This document shows positions 44,160 to 51,850 of a DNA stretch of 64,000 nucleotides, one piece after another. Within the stretch, counting starts at the first letter, position 1. Each line of letters begins with the position of its first letter. The stretch comes from CAZENU01 sp965117035 (GTDB taxonomy: Bacteria; Chloroflexota; Dehalococcoidia; Lucifugimonadales; CAZENU01), in NCBI GenBank assembly GCA_965117035.1, contig OZ220748.1, forward strand, positions 1,364,001-1,428,000, read 5' to 3'. The translations under genes were made by a program, and so were the position numbers. The notes beneath the pieces are model-generated. The model made no database searches. It was given only the letters and a program-made list of their open reading frames with translations, and had not been told where the DNA came from.

Positions 44160-45869
44160 TTGGCGCTCACCGACCGACAGCTGCTCGACGCCCTCAGCCG
44201 GACGCCCTTCGTCGATTCGACGGAGTTGGCGCACATCCTCGGCGAGCCACACGCCACGGTCCACCGGCACCTGGCCGACCTGCTGGCCGAGGGTATCGTC
44301 GGGAGGGCGAGCCACGGCACCGCACACCTGCCGTCGAGCCAGCGATACCATCTGACGACTAGAGGCGTCGGCGAGGCCGCCTGGGTGCTCGGCTTCGACA
44401 CGCCCTCGGACTTCGTTCGGGCCTATCCCATGTCCAGGGAGTGGCTGACGCTGCTCATCCGCAGGATGGATGCTGTGGCCAGCGTCTACCGACTCGCCGC
44501 CTCGATGTCCCCCGGGATCGACGGATCCCGAACCCGCGTGGAGTTCCACCGCAAGGGCCGCTTCGACGCCACCATCACCCTGCATGAACGCAGCAGCTTC
44601 GGCGTGGTGCGCCAGGGTCTGGCCCTGCGGCGCCGGTCTCTCTACGACAGGCTGAGGGCCATAGCGGAGTACGACTACAGCCGTCGTCCCGGTGCCGTCC
44701 TTGTCTTGGTGCCCAGCATCTGGGAGGAGAGGCTGACGACGAGGTTTTGCGACGATCGGAACATCGACGACTGCTACGTTGCCGTGGAGTCCAGGGAAGC
44801 GCTGGAGAGCGAGGACCTTCGCCTCTGGCGCTGCGCGTCGTTCGTGATCGGCAGCCCGTTCTTCTCGCTGAATGGCGTGGTCTCTCGCAGCAGCCCCGGC
44901 GGGTCTCGCACGCAGTCGCCGGAGCGGAAACGGGCGTCCCTGCCCCGTCCCGAGCGCATGGCGCAGGCTGCGCCGGCCTTCGGCGTCAGCCCGTCGGAGA
45001 AACGGACGCTGGACATCATCACCGACCACCCGATGATCCCCCGTGAGCACCTTGCCCTTTGGCTCGGTGTCTCCGAGGGACGGGTCAGCCAAACGATGCG
45101 CAACCTCGTGGACACCTGGGGCCTCGTGGAGCGCCGGGGCAAACGTGGAGACACCCGCTACACCCTGTCCGACGAGGGCATTTGCTACGTCACCCATCGG
45201 GACCGCGCCCAGCTGCCGACAACTCAGGGCATCTGGAGCGCAGCCCTAACCACCGACAAACACGGCAGGAGCCGGCATGTGGGCCACCGGGTCGAGACAT
45301 GGGCGAGGCAGACGAAGCACACGGACGGCATCACCTGGTTCCTATCGAAGCTGGAGGCGGAGACCAGGGCCGACCCGAACAGCGAGCTTCTATGGTCCGT
45401 CCCCACCGCCAGGTCAGACCGGGCCTACAACTGGGGAGATTCCGCCATCGCTCCCGACGCCCTGGGGGAATTGGTCACCGGCGGCATCCACATACCGTTC
45501 TACTTCGAGCACGAGCTGCGAGCCCGTCACCCCAGGGGAGTCCTGGCCCGCCTGAGACCCTACGAGAGCTACTACTGGTCACCGGAGCATAAGGACGACC
45601 AGCCGCCGTTTCCCACCACACTGTTCGTCGTTGACACTGAGGAGGTCGAGGACACCTACGCACGCACCGCAGCCCAGATCAGCCGGATGTCCCTGCCCAT
45701 CCTCGTCTCCTGCATCCCCGTGCTATCCACCACGGGGATACTCGGAAAGTCATGGCGTCCACTGTGGGAACCGGACTCCCCGAGACTGCCATTGTCCGGG
45801 CTGAGCGCCTACCAGTGGGACAGTCTCTACCACCGGATGCGCCAGAGTCCTGTAGGGAGGATTAGATAG
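44160..45869 (+). CDS. Replication-relaxation family protein
   Basis: A 569-residue protein starting at TTG. Residues 1-65 form a winged helix (RQLLDALSRTPFVDSTELAHIL, in part; HATVHRHLADLLAEGIVGR), followed by an endonuclease-like region (SRTRVEFHRKGRFDATITL). A second winged helix (HPMIPREHLALWLGVSEGRVS) starts at about 285. The pattern resembles the replication-relaxation family of plasmids and integrative elements. It argues that the island derives from a replicating or transferable element. Family assignment is moderately certain. Confidence 0.65.
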   Translation: MALTDRQLLDALSRTPFVDSTELAHILGEPHATVHRHLADLLAEGIVGRASHGTAHLPSSQRYHLTTRGVGEAAWVLGFDTPSDFVRAYPMSREWLTLLIRRMDAVASVYRLAASMSPGIDGSRTRVEFHRKGRFDATITLHERSSFGVVRQGLALRRRSLYDRLRAIAEYDYSRRPGAVLVLVPSIWEERLTTRFCDDRNIDDCYVAVESREALESEDLRLWRCASFVIGSPFFSLNGVVSRSSPGGSRTQSPERKRASLPRPERMAQAAPAFGVSPSEKRTLDIITDHPMIPREHLALWLGVSEGRVSQTMRNLVDTWGLVERRGKRGDTRYTLSDEGICYVTHRDRAQLPTTQGIWSAALTTDKHGRSRHVGHRVETWARQTKHTDGITWFLSKLEAETRADPNSELLWSVPTARSDRAYNWGDSAIAPDALGELVTGGIHIPFYFEHELRARHPRGVLARLRPYESYYWSPEHKDDQPPFPTTLFVVDTEEVEDTYARTAAQISRMSLPILVSCIPVLSTTGILGKSWRPLWEPDSPRLPLSGLSAYQWDSLYHRMRQSPVGRIR

Positions 45870-46424
45870 CGTCGATACGCCGCTATCTGCCCTGTATGCT
45901 ATCTGGGGTGGACAAAACGGTACATCTTGGGCTGTCGGCGGGGATTTGAGAGGCCGCAGACCGCCTGATTTGCCCCTGATTTAGCTACGAAATGGGCTGA
46001 TTGACCCTCTGACCGGTCAGCGCCCGAAAATGCAAGTGCGTGGGAAGCCATGCTAAACTAAATCAACCCTTCCGAGACGGCGCAATTGCACTTTTGCAGC
46101 CTTGACGTGTCATGCGGCGGAGAGGGCATTAGCTTTAGATAGTCCTTTCAGGCGAGTACGGCGAACCGATGCGGGTGGGATTTGGCATGTCGGCGGGGTC
46201 GGTGGCCCAGGTTGGCCCATCGGTTTTGACCTGAAAGGATGTGGGGGTGCGCGACACGATTTTGGGGGCCGGGTAGGAACGGACATCCTGGACCAAATCA
46301 GCTATGGAAACACGCCGATTTCGTGGTACATCGGAGATTTGTAGTGAACACTTTGATGAAAGGGCTGGTTCCACCGAAAATTGGACAAAATGGACAAAGT
46401 GGGCCACCCCTGTAGAGGATGGAA
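45870..46424. other. Intergenic region, 555 bases, no convincing gene
   Basis: A weak 80-codon frame (46102-46344) has no ribosome-binding site and a composition unlike its neighbours. No terminator, tRNA or long repeat was found. Given the replication-relaxation gene upstream and two HTH genes downstream, an origin or transfer site is possible here, but I see no diagnostic motif. Confidence 0.45.
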
Positions 46425-46889
46425 ATGAGTGACGGACGGGCATCGAGGGACGACGCCGACAGGCCCGACCTCAAGTGGGTCGTCGAGTGGCTGGTGGAGC
46501 GGGAGGGACAGCGCAAGACCGCGGCCCTGCTGGGCGTAAACCGGAAGACGGTGGCGCTGGCCCTGCGCCGGGAGCGGTTGACGGGCAGGATGCATCTGGC
46601 CGTCCAGCGGCTGATGTCCAACATGAACGACCCGGGGTGGGAGAAGACGACGCCGGTGGAGAGGTTGGAGGCGAGGATACAGGTGGCGCTTGAAGCGGTG
46701 CACGAGCTGGCGGCCCTGGTGGAGAGTCTGACGCAGCGCGTAGCGGTCCTAGAGGCGGCACAGAAGCCCGAAGACGACGCTGTGGACCAGGAGCCACCGG
46801 ATGCGCCCGACACCGAGGCGCGGGGTTTGCGTCTGTTCAACTGGGCACGCAGGCGTCAGCCGCGCGGCGAGGCACAGGGCGATGGCTGA
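46425..46889 (+). CDS. HTH and coiled-coil protein of the island
   Basis: A 154-residue protein. Residues 15-60 contain a Fis/homeodomain-like helix-turn-helix (VERE GQRKTAALLGVNRKTVALALRRE without the gap). Residues 75-110 are a coiled coil (LEARIQVALEAVHELAALVE), and the tail is acidic then basic. The ATG at 46425 has GAGG six bases upstream; an ATG at 46419 adds two residues. Its stop overlaps the next start (ATGGCTGA), so both proteins are coupled and may form a complex. Confidence 0.65.
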   Translation: MSDGRASRDDADRPDLKWVVEWLVEREGQRKTAALLGVNRKTVALALRRERLTGRMHLAVQRLMSNMNDPGWEKTTPVERLEARIQVALEAVHELAALVESLTQRVAVLEAAQKPEDDAVDQEPPDAPDTEARGLRLFNWARRRQPRGEAQGDG

Positions 46890-47325
46890 ACAGGCCCGCT
46901 GGGTGACGAAGGCGGAGGCGGCCCGCGAGCTGGATATGTCGCTATCCACCCTCGACAGGCAGATTAGGAGGGGGGAGATCGAGGTTCGCAGGGAGGGACG
47001 CCGGGTTTACGTGCGGATGGAGGGGCCGGAGTACGTGAGCGACGATGAGCTGCTGCGCCGGTCTCTCGCTCGAGAGGACAAGCTTCAGCAGAGGTTGTGG
47101 AAACTGGATGGGCGACTATCGGAGTCGGAGCGGGAGCGGGACGAGGCCCGGGATGAAGCAACCGCCACCCGTCAGGCGCATGAGGAGGTAGAGGAAGCGT
47201 ACCGGAAGGAGCAGGTAGCCCACGTGAGGACGAGGCTGTTGGCCATCAGGATCGGCTTGGTCGCCGCCGGTCTGCTCGTGCTGCTGGTCGCCGGCGTTCT
47301 CGTGTGGTGGTTCGTGCTGAGGTAG
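46882..47325 (+). CDS. Membrane-tethered excisionase-like HTH protein
   Basis: A 147-residue protein. Residues 5-45 are a MerR/excisionase-type helix-turn-helix (VTKAEAARELDMSLSTLDRQ). Residues 55-115 form a long charged coiled coil, and residues 122-145 a single membrane helix (IGLVAAGLLVLLVAGVLVWWF). A DNA-binding head on a membrane anchor is uncommon. It could hold the element or a regulator at the membrane; the role is unknown. Coupled to the preceding gene. Confidence 0.7.
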   Translation: MAEQARWVTKAEAARELDMSLSTLDRQIRRGEIEVRREGRRVYVRMEGPEYVSDDELLRRSLAREDKLQQRLWKLDGRLSESERERDEARDEATATRQAHEEVEEAYRKEQVAHVRTRLLAIRIGLVAAGLLVLLVAGVLVWWFVLR

Positions 47326-47458
47326 GGGCAGCGCCATCGGCAAAGATCCGCATATCGAACACTCTAGGAATCTTGTTCCTTGGCTGGAGGTTGAATTGAC
47401 CCAGATGAGAGCCTACTCTAAGGTTCACTCCAACTATTGGGGAGGATGAGAGGAACAC

Positions 47459-49126
47459 ATGCCTGCGAAGATAACAGCAACCGAGAAGAATTTGGTTCAG
47501 GTCTTTAGCGATAACTACTTCTTTGAAATCCCTCTATACCAGCGTCCTTACGCATGGACCGATGAACATGTCGAAGAGTTGCTGGACGATCTCATAGACG
47601 CAATGAGGCGGGACAGTGATGCGCCGTATTTCTTGGGAAGCATAGTTCTAATCAAGAGCGACGACAATCCAAAGAGCGAAGTCGTCGACGGTCAGCAACG
47701 ATTGACGACACTCACGATGTTGCTTTGTGTGCTGCGAGACATTTCTAGCGACAACAACCTTGACGATTTTATTCGTCAGGCCGGCAACGAGTTCAAAGGT
47801 ACTGAGGACAGATATCGTCTCAGTGCCAGGCGACGGGACCGAAGCTTTTTCGAAGAGAATATCCAGAGGATGCATAGCCTCGAAGGTTTTGTTCAACTCG
47901 ATCCTGTGGCATTCTCAGACAGCCAAAGGCACATGTTCGAAAATGTAGGATACCTGAAACGTGAGCTTCTCAAGCTCAATGACTGGGAGCGGCGCAAGCT
48001 TGCCACATACGTTGCCCAGAAGTGTTTCTTAGTGGTGGTCTCCGCGTCCGATGGGGATTCTGCACGCCGGATCTTCTCGGTAATGAACAACAGAGGCCTT
48101 GACCTGTCTCCCACTGATGTCCTCAAGGCCGTAGTCCTAGACGCCATCACAGACTCTCAATCCCAGGATGAATACGCCGTCAAGTGGGAGAGCATTGAGG
48201 AAGAGCTTGGCCGGGACGACTTTAGAGACCTCTTTGCGCACATACGGATGATATATCGAAAAGATAAGCTGCGCGGTTCGTTGGAGAACGAATTTCAGAC
48301 TCACGTCCTAAGTGGCTTGACCTCCAAGAAGGCGATTGACTTCGTGGATGACGAACTGGAACCTTATGCTGATGCTTACGAGATAGTGTCGAGGGCGTCA
48401 TATGAGAGCACTGAGGACGCTGAGAAAGTTAACGCTCTCTTACGTCACTTGAACAGGCTCGATAACTTTGACTGGATACCTCCGGCAATAGCCTACTTTC
48501 GGCTGAGAAAGGGCCAAACCGGTCGACTCTTGGATTTCACCCGCAACCTGGATCGGCTTGCTTACGGGTTGTTCATTCGCCGTGCAAACATCAATGAACG
48601 TATTGACCGGTATGCACAGGTGATTAGCGCCATTGATAATGAGGACGGGCTGTTTGAAGAGAACAGCCCTCTCCAACTGTCGCCCGATGAGAAGACCGAA
48701 ATCCTGGATAGACTAGATGGAGACGTCTATAGCCAGATCCGCCTCCGCACTCCCCTATTGCTGCGCTTGGACAGTGTTGTAGCTGAAGAGGGAGCCAGCT
48801 ATCAGCATCCGATAGTAAGCATTGAGCACGTCTTGCCACAGAATCCACAGGAAGACTCTCAGTGGGTGAATTGGTTCCCGGACGAAGAAGAGCGTAAGCG
48901 TTGGACGCATCGGCTGGCGAATCTCGTCTTGCTGTCGCGCCGGAAGAATTCACGGGCGTCAAACTACGAGTTCGAGCGGAAAAAGAGCGAGTACTTTCAA
49001 AAGCACGGGACGACCACCTTCGCACTGACTACGAAGGTCGTGGACCAGTCTGAATGGACGCCGACTATCCTAAAGTGTCGCCAGCAAGAGCTCATCGGCG
49101 CACTCAAGAAGCACTGGCGGCTCTGA
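47459..49126 (+). CDS. GmrSD-type DUF262/DUF1524 restriction enzyme
   Basis: A 555-residue protein. The N-terminal DUF262 domain has IPLYQRPYAWTDEHVEELLDD (positions 23-43), YFLGSIVLI and the ParB-like VVDGQQRLTTL. The C-terminal DUF1524 domain has the HNH-type IEHVLPQNP and LANLVLLSRRKNSRASN, both needed for cleavage in the family. GmrSD enzymes use NTPs to cut glucosylated or other modified phage DNA. Start follows GGGGAGGATGAGAGG. It stands as a single gene fusing S and D parts. Confidence 0.9.
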   Translation: MPAKITATEKNLVQVFSDNYFFEIPLYQRPYAWTDEHVEELLDDLIDAMRRDSDAPYFLGSIVLIKSDDNPKSEVVDGQQRLTTLTMLLCVLRDISSDNNLDDFIRQAGNEFKGTEDRYRLSARRRDRSFFEENIQRMHSLEGFVQLDPVAFSDSQRHMFENVGYLKRELLKLNDWERRKLATYVAQKCFLVVVSASDGDSARRIFSVMNNRGLDLSPTDVLKAVVLDAITDSQSQDEYAVKWESIEEELGRDDFRDLFAHIRMIYRKDKLRGSLENEFQTHVLSGLTSKKAIDFVDDELEPYADAYEIVSRASYESTEDAEKVNALLRHLNRLDNFDWIPPAIAYFRLRKGQTGRLLDFTRNLDRLAYGLFIRRANINERIDRYAQVISAIDNEDGLFEENSPLQLSPDEKTEILDRLDGDVYSQIRLRTPLLLRLDSVVAEEGASYQHPIVSIEHVLPQNPQEDSQWVNWFPDEEERKRWTHRLANLVLLSRRKNSRASNYEFERKKSEYFQKHGTTTFALTTKVVDQSEWTPTILKCRQQELIGALKKHWRL

Positions 49127-49268
49127 ATAACAAGAGCTGCTCCAAATGGCAGGCCCACTGGTCTTCGCCAACGGCAGACGACAGCTGCCCGACCAAACAA
49201 GAAAAGGCGGGCGCAACTGTACACGCGTCGCGTGAGGGCCATTTGTCCACAGATCCTAGGAGAAGACA

Positions 49269-50192
49269 ATGGAAGGCAATGATCGAGCTTGGGTAGTGCC
49301 GAATACGACGAAGCTAATGTCCCTGGACATTGCGATGCCGACGGCAAGAACTACTCTGTCAAGCGGATTGTTTGTAACGTTCAAGGACCCGGAACAGATT
49401 GACCCTGAAGCGATTGCGAGATACATAGAAATCTACCGAGTCGTGTGTTACGGCACCAACCGCGAGATTTGGGGGTTTGCATCTATACTCAATGAGGTAC
49501 TGGTGTCCCCTCTATCGACAGTTGAGGTGGAAGAGAACAGAGAAGAGCTACACAACCTGTTCATACCTATCCTCGACTCGCTTGACGACCGAAAATGGGG
49601 TTCGCAAATGGTGACTAGACCTTATGATGAGTTGGACCACGAGAATTCGATTTTCGCTGGGTTCTGGCGCTGTTGGGGCATCGCGGTGCGCAGTGCTATA
49701 TCGCAGGGCTGTATAGACGATGCAGTCCCCCTAAGCAAAATGAGCGACTTGCTAATAGAGCATGCAGGGAGCCCAGAGGTTTTGTACAAGTCGTATCGTC
49801 GCCCTCAAGGTGAAATGATTGCATTGCCCGTATGGGTGAGAAATTGGTTTCATCACACCGAGAATGCCTTTGAGCCTACTCCTCCAAGTAGGCACGAGAT
49901 ACGCAAGGCTACTATTGAGCTCGTCAAATTAAGTCATGTCTTAGAAATGACGGAGGATGCGCGACGAGCGGAGACACACCGCGAGCAAATTGGAGGAACA
50001 ACCAGGATTGAGTATCAATGGTTGAGTATGCAAGTCTATATGGATGAAGGACGGAACGAAATAACAGTTTGCCAACTGGGTGTGTTCGATGGCTGGAGAA
50101 TTGAACGACCCTATAACGACTTTCATGATAGCGGTGAGGAGTTGGTTGACTTCGCACTGCGATTGAAACGGAAAGCGAAGTCCAAATCGTAG
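49269..50192 (+). CDS. Unrecognised 307-residue protein of the island
   Basis: The start ATG follows AGGAGAAG. The protein is soluble, without signal peptide or membrane helix. Features are an acidic middle (NREELHNLFIPILDSLDD), Trp-rich FAGFWRCWGIAV and ALPVWVRNWFHH, and a basic end KRKAKSKS. No motif of a known enzyme was found. Codon and base use are clearly lower in GC than the flanking chromosome. It follows the GmrSD gene on the same strand, so it may be an accessory to it. Confidence 0.6.
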   Translation: MEGNDRAWVVPNTTKLMSLDIAMPTARTTLSSGLFVTFKDPEQIDPEAIARYIEIYRVVCYGTNREIWGFASILNEVLVSPLSTVEVEENREELHNLFIPILDSLDDRKWGSQMVTRPYDELDHENSIFAGFWRCWGIAVRSAISQGCIDDAVPLSKMSDLLIEHAGSPEVLYKSYRRPQGEMIALPVWVRNWFHHTENAFEPTPPSRHEIRKATIELVKLSHVLEMTEDARRAETHREQIGGTTRIEYQWLSMQVYMDEGRNEITVCQLGVFDGWRIERPYNDFHDSGEELVDFALRLKRKAKSKS

Positions 50193-50214
50193 CGCCGAGG
50201 GGCTTGCCGGGGGC

Positions 50215-50242
50215 TTGCCTTGACAGCGCACTGTGCTATAGT
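50215..50242 (+). promoter_or_regulatory. Candidate promoter of the RHH gene
   Basis: TTGCCT (50215-50220), a 16-base spacer and TATAGT (50237-50242). A perfect TTGACA at 50220-50225 is too close (11 bases) to serve the same -10. The palindrome GCACTGTGC at 50228-50236 could be an operator for the RHH protein. Confidence 0.45.
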
Positions 50243-50268
50243 CGATCATGTAAAGAGTAAGACAACTT

Positions 50269-50580
50269 ATGACCAACAGGCTCATCAACAGGAACACCAA
50301 GACGATCACCTTCTCCCTGCCGCCTGACATGGCAGACCAGGTGCAGGACGTGATGCGCGACGAGGGTCGCACCATGAGCGAGCTCATCAGGGAGGCTCTT
50401 CGCAACTACATGGAAGAACGGGAGTGGCTGCGGACCATCCGGTACGAGAGACTCCGCGCTCGCCATGCCAAACAGGAGGATTCACAGGGAGATCGAGGGA
50501 GGACAGCGCAAGTTGACCAACCCGAACCATCGCTCTCATATAAGTCAGATCCAAAAGGCACTCCGAGCCGTGGGGCGTAA
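50269..50580 (+). CDS. Ribbon-helix-helix DNA-binding protein
   Basis: A 103-residue protein. Residues 10-50 are a CopG-type ribbon-helix-helix: TKTITFSLPPDMADQVQDVM and GRTMSELIREALRNYME. These proteins are repressors or antitoxins. The last 35 residues look low in quality. They lie where a 56-bp sequence (50452-50507) is repeated before the recombinase gene, and where a second frame opens (50465). No toxin of a known type is adjacent. Confidence 0.8.
   Translation: MTNRLINRNTKTITFSLPPDMADQVQDVMRDEGRTMSELIREALRNYMEEREWLRTIRYERLRARHAKQEDSQGDRGRTAQVDQPEPSLSYKSDPKGTPSRGA
50452..50507 (+). repeat. 56-bp direct repeat, copy 1 (copy 2 at 51795-51850)
   Basis: The two copies match at 48 of 56 positions and share the string ATTCACAGGGAGAT plus GGAGGACAGC. 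Copy 1 lies in the 3' part of the RHH gene. Copy 2 covers the last codons of the 390-residue orphan and the ribosome-binding site of the recombinase. Both orphan and RHH proteins thus end in related residues (KQEDSQGD and EQGDSQGD). Confidence 0.85.
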
Positions 50581-50608
50581 CCTCAAGGTAGAGGTTACTG
50601 CCGCCTGA
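50465..50608 (+). CDS. Possible 47-residue overlapping frame, HTH-antitoxin-like tail
   Basis: An ATG frame overlapping the RHH gene ends in HISQIQKALRAVGRNLKV, which resembles the last helix and strand of XRE-type antitoxins (ALG-K-L-V pattern). It may be a remnant of a gene that once followed the RHH gene, or a small antitoxin-like protein. No ribosome-binding site of good quality. Low confidence. Confidence 0.3.
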   Translation: MPNRRIHREIEGGQRKLTNPNHRSHISQIQKALRAVGRNLKVEVTAA

Positions 50609-50666
50609 ACGATGGTCTTAGCTAGGCCATTCACTTCGAGATAACTTAGACGCGGAGGCATTCTCT

Positions 50667-51839
50667 ATGCGGATATCGGGGATCGTAGCGACAACAGCGT
50701 TGGTCAAAAGGGGAGAAGTTTACAGTCGACTCTCAGTAGAGGCCTTGGAACACATTGAATCTATGCGGGGTGTCCCTGTGATTCATGGCCATAACCCACT
50801 CCTGTTGCCTCTTGGGAAGACTGAACGAACATGGGTGGAGAAATCATCTGCAACTGAAGCATCGTTGCACCAGGACATATACATTGTGACCGATGAGCCG
50901 GATACCTTCATTCACGAAGCATCCAGAACTGCATGCGTGCACATCCCCTTCACCGAAAGCCCCGGGAAATTTGCGGTGGAGTCTTCGGACATGGACAACA
51001 GTGTCACTGTCGACATGTCTGCTGTCTCAAAGGAAAGTCACGACCATTTGTCAGAGGCAATTCGTGCCCATGATGATCTGATCACCCTAGGCTTCCATGA
51101 TCGTCAAGAAGAGATTCCAATTCCACTGATTAGATTTGTCTCAGATATGTCATTAGCTGAGGCTCTTATCAACGCGGTCAAGATAGCAATTCTAGGAGCA
51201 GCAGTCACAGGAAGACTATCGAAGTGGGCGGAAGAAGGTGTCAAGTGGCTCAAGAACGATTGCATCCCTGTGCTTAGGACGTATCGACGGCACAAGTCGC
51301 AAGAGGCGATTTCCAAGGTGAACGAATGGATCGTCCTGGCATTTGATGCCCGCAACTCCGGCGGACCGCTAGTTGAATTGGTGATTCCCTCAAAGCACGA
51401 CTCGGAGATACCTGAATCTTCTGTAGAGAAGTTTGCTGAACAGATTGAACTGTTTGGCGATCTTCTGACGGATTGCGACAAAGCTGTGTTTATTTATCGT
51501 CCAGACGAAGAAAAGTGTGAGTTCAGATTTGCACTCACGAAGAAAGGCGGGGTTATAGGAACGGAAGAGTGTTATGAGGAATCGGTTGAGCCACATAAGC
51601 GCTGGCTTGCTACGAAGAGAGAAGGGACTGACGTATGGTGGACGTTAGTTACCAAGGACGACGGTGAGCTCGCAATGCAACTATACTTGCTTAGCGGCGA
51701 TCACCCGAGGTCCTTGGGCTACTTGTCTGTGGATTCAAGCGTCGCTTCCACTTTCCTGGAGGTCGTTGATGCCGACGACGGGGTACTCCGCCCACTGCGC
51801 GCTCACCGTGCCGAACAGGGAGATTCACAGGGAGATTGA
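50667..51839 (+). CDS. Unrecognised 390-residue protein next to the recombinase
   Basis: The protein opens MRISGIVATTALVKRGEVYSR. A hydrophobic segment lies at about 165-185 (LAEALINAVKIAILGAAVTG). The rest is soluble and acidic. The first part (GVPVIHGHNP, FIHEASRTACVHIPFTE) recalls prohead-protease-like beta barrels only loosely, so no function is given. It is AT-richer than the recombinase behind it. Its last codons lie in a 56-bp repeat also found in the RHH gene, which suggests it was inserted between the two. Confidence 0.6.
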   Translation: MRISGIVATTALVKRGEVYSRLSVEALEHIESMRGVPVIHGHNPLLLPLGKTERTWVEKSSATEASLHQDIYIVTDEPDTFIHEASRTACVHIPFTESPGKFAVESSDMDNSVTVDMSAVSKESHDHLSEAIRAHDDLITLGFHDRQEEIPIPLIRFVSDMSLAEALINAVKIAILGAAVTGRLSKWAEEGVKWLKNDCIPVLRTYRRHKSQEAISKVNEWIVLAFDARNSGGPLVELVIPSKHDSEIPESSVEKFAEQIELFGDLLTDCDKAVFIYRPDEEKCEFRFALTKKGGVIGTEECYEESVEPHKRWLATKREGTDVWWTLVTKDDGELAMQLYLLSGDHPRSLGYLSVDSSVASTFLEVVDADDGVLRPLRAHRAEQGDSQGD

Positions 51840-51850
51840 AGGAGGACAGC
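51795..51850 (+). repeat. 56-bp direct repeat, copy 2
   Basis: This copy ends exactly at the recombinase ATG (51851) and contains its GGAGGA ribosome-binding site. Copy 1 is at 50452-50507. The 1.34 kb between equivalent points holds only the 390-residue orphan. Confidence 0.85.

Noticed and set aside
46102..46344. 80-codon frame in the island gap
   Set aside because: No ribosome-binding site, Gly-rich non-protein-like composition and no family resemblance.
50220..50242. TTGACA with TATAGT as a promoter
   Set aside because: The spacing is only 11 bases. TTGCCT at 50215 with a 16-base spacer fits the same -10 better.
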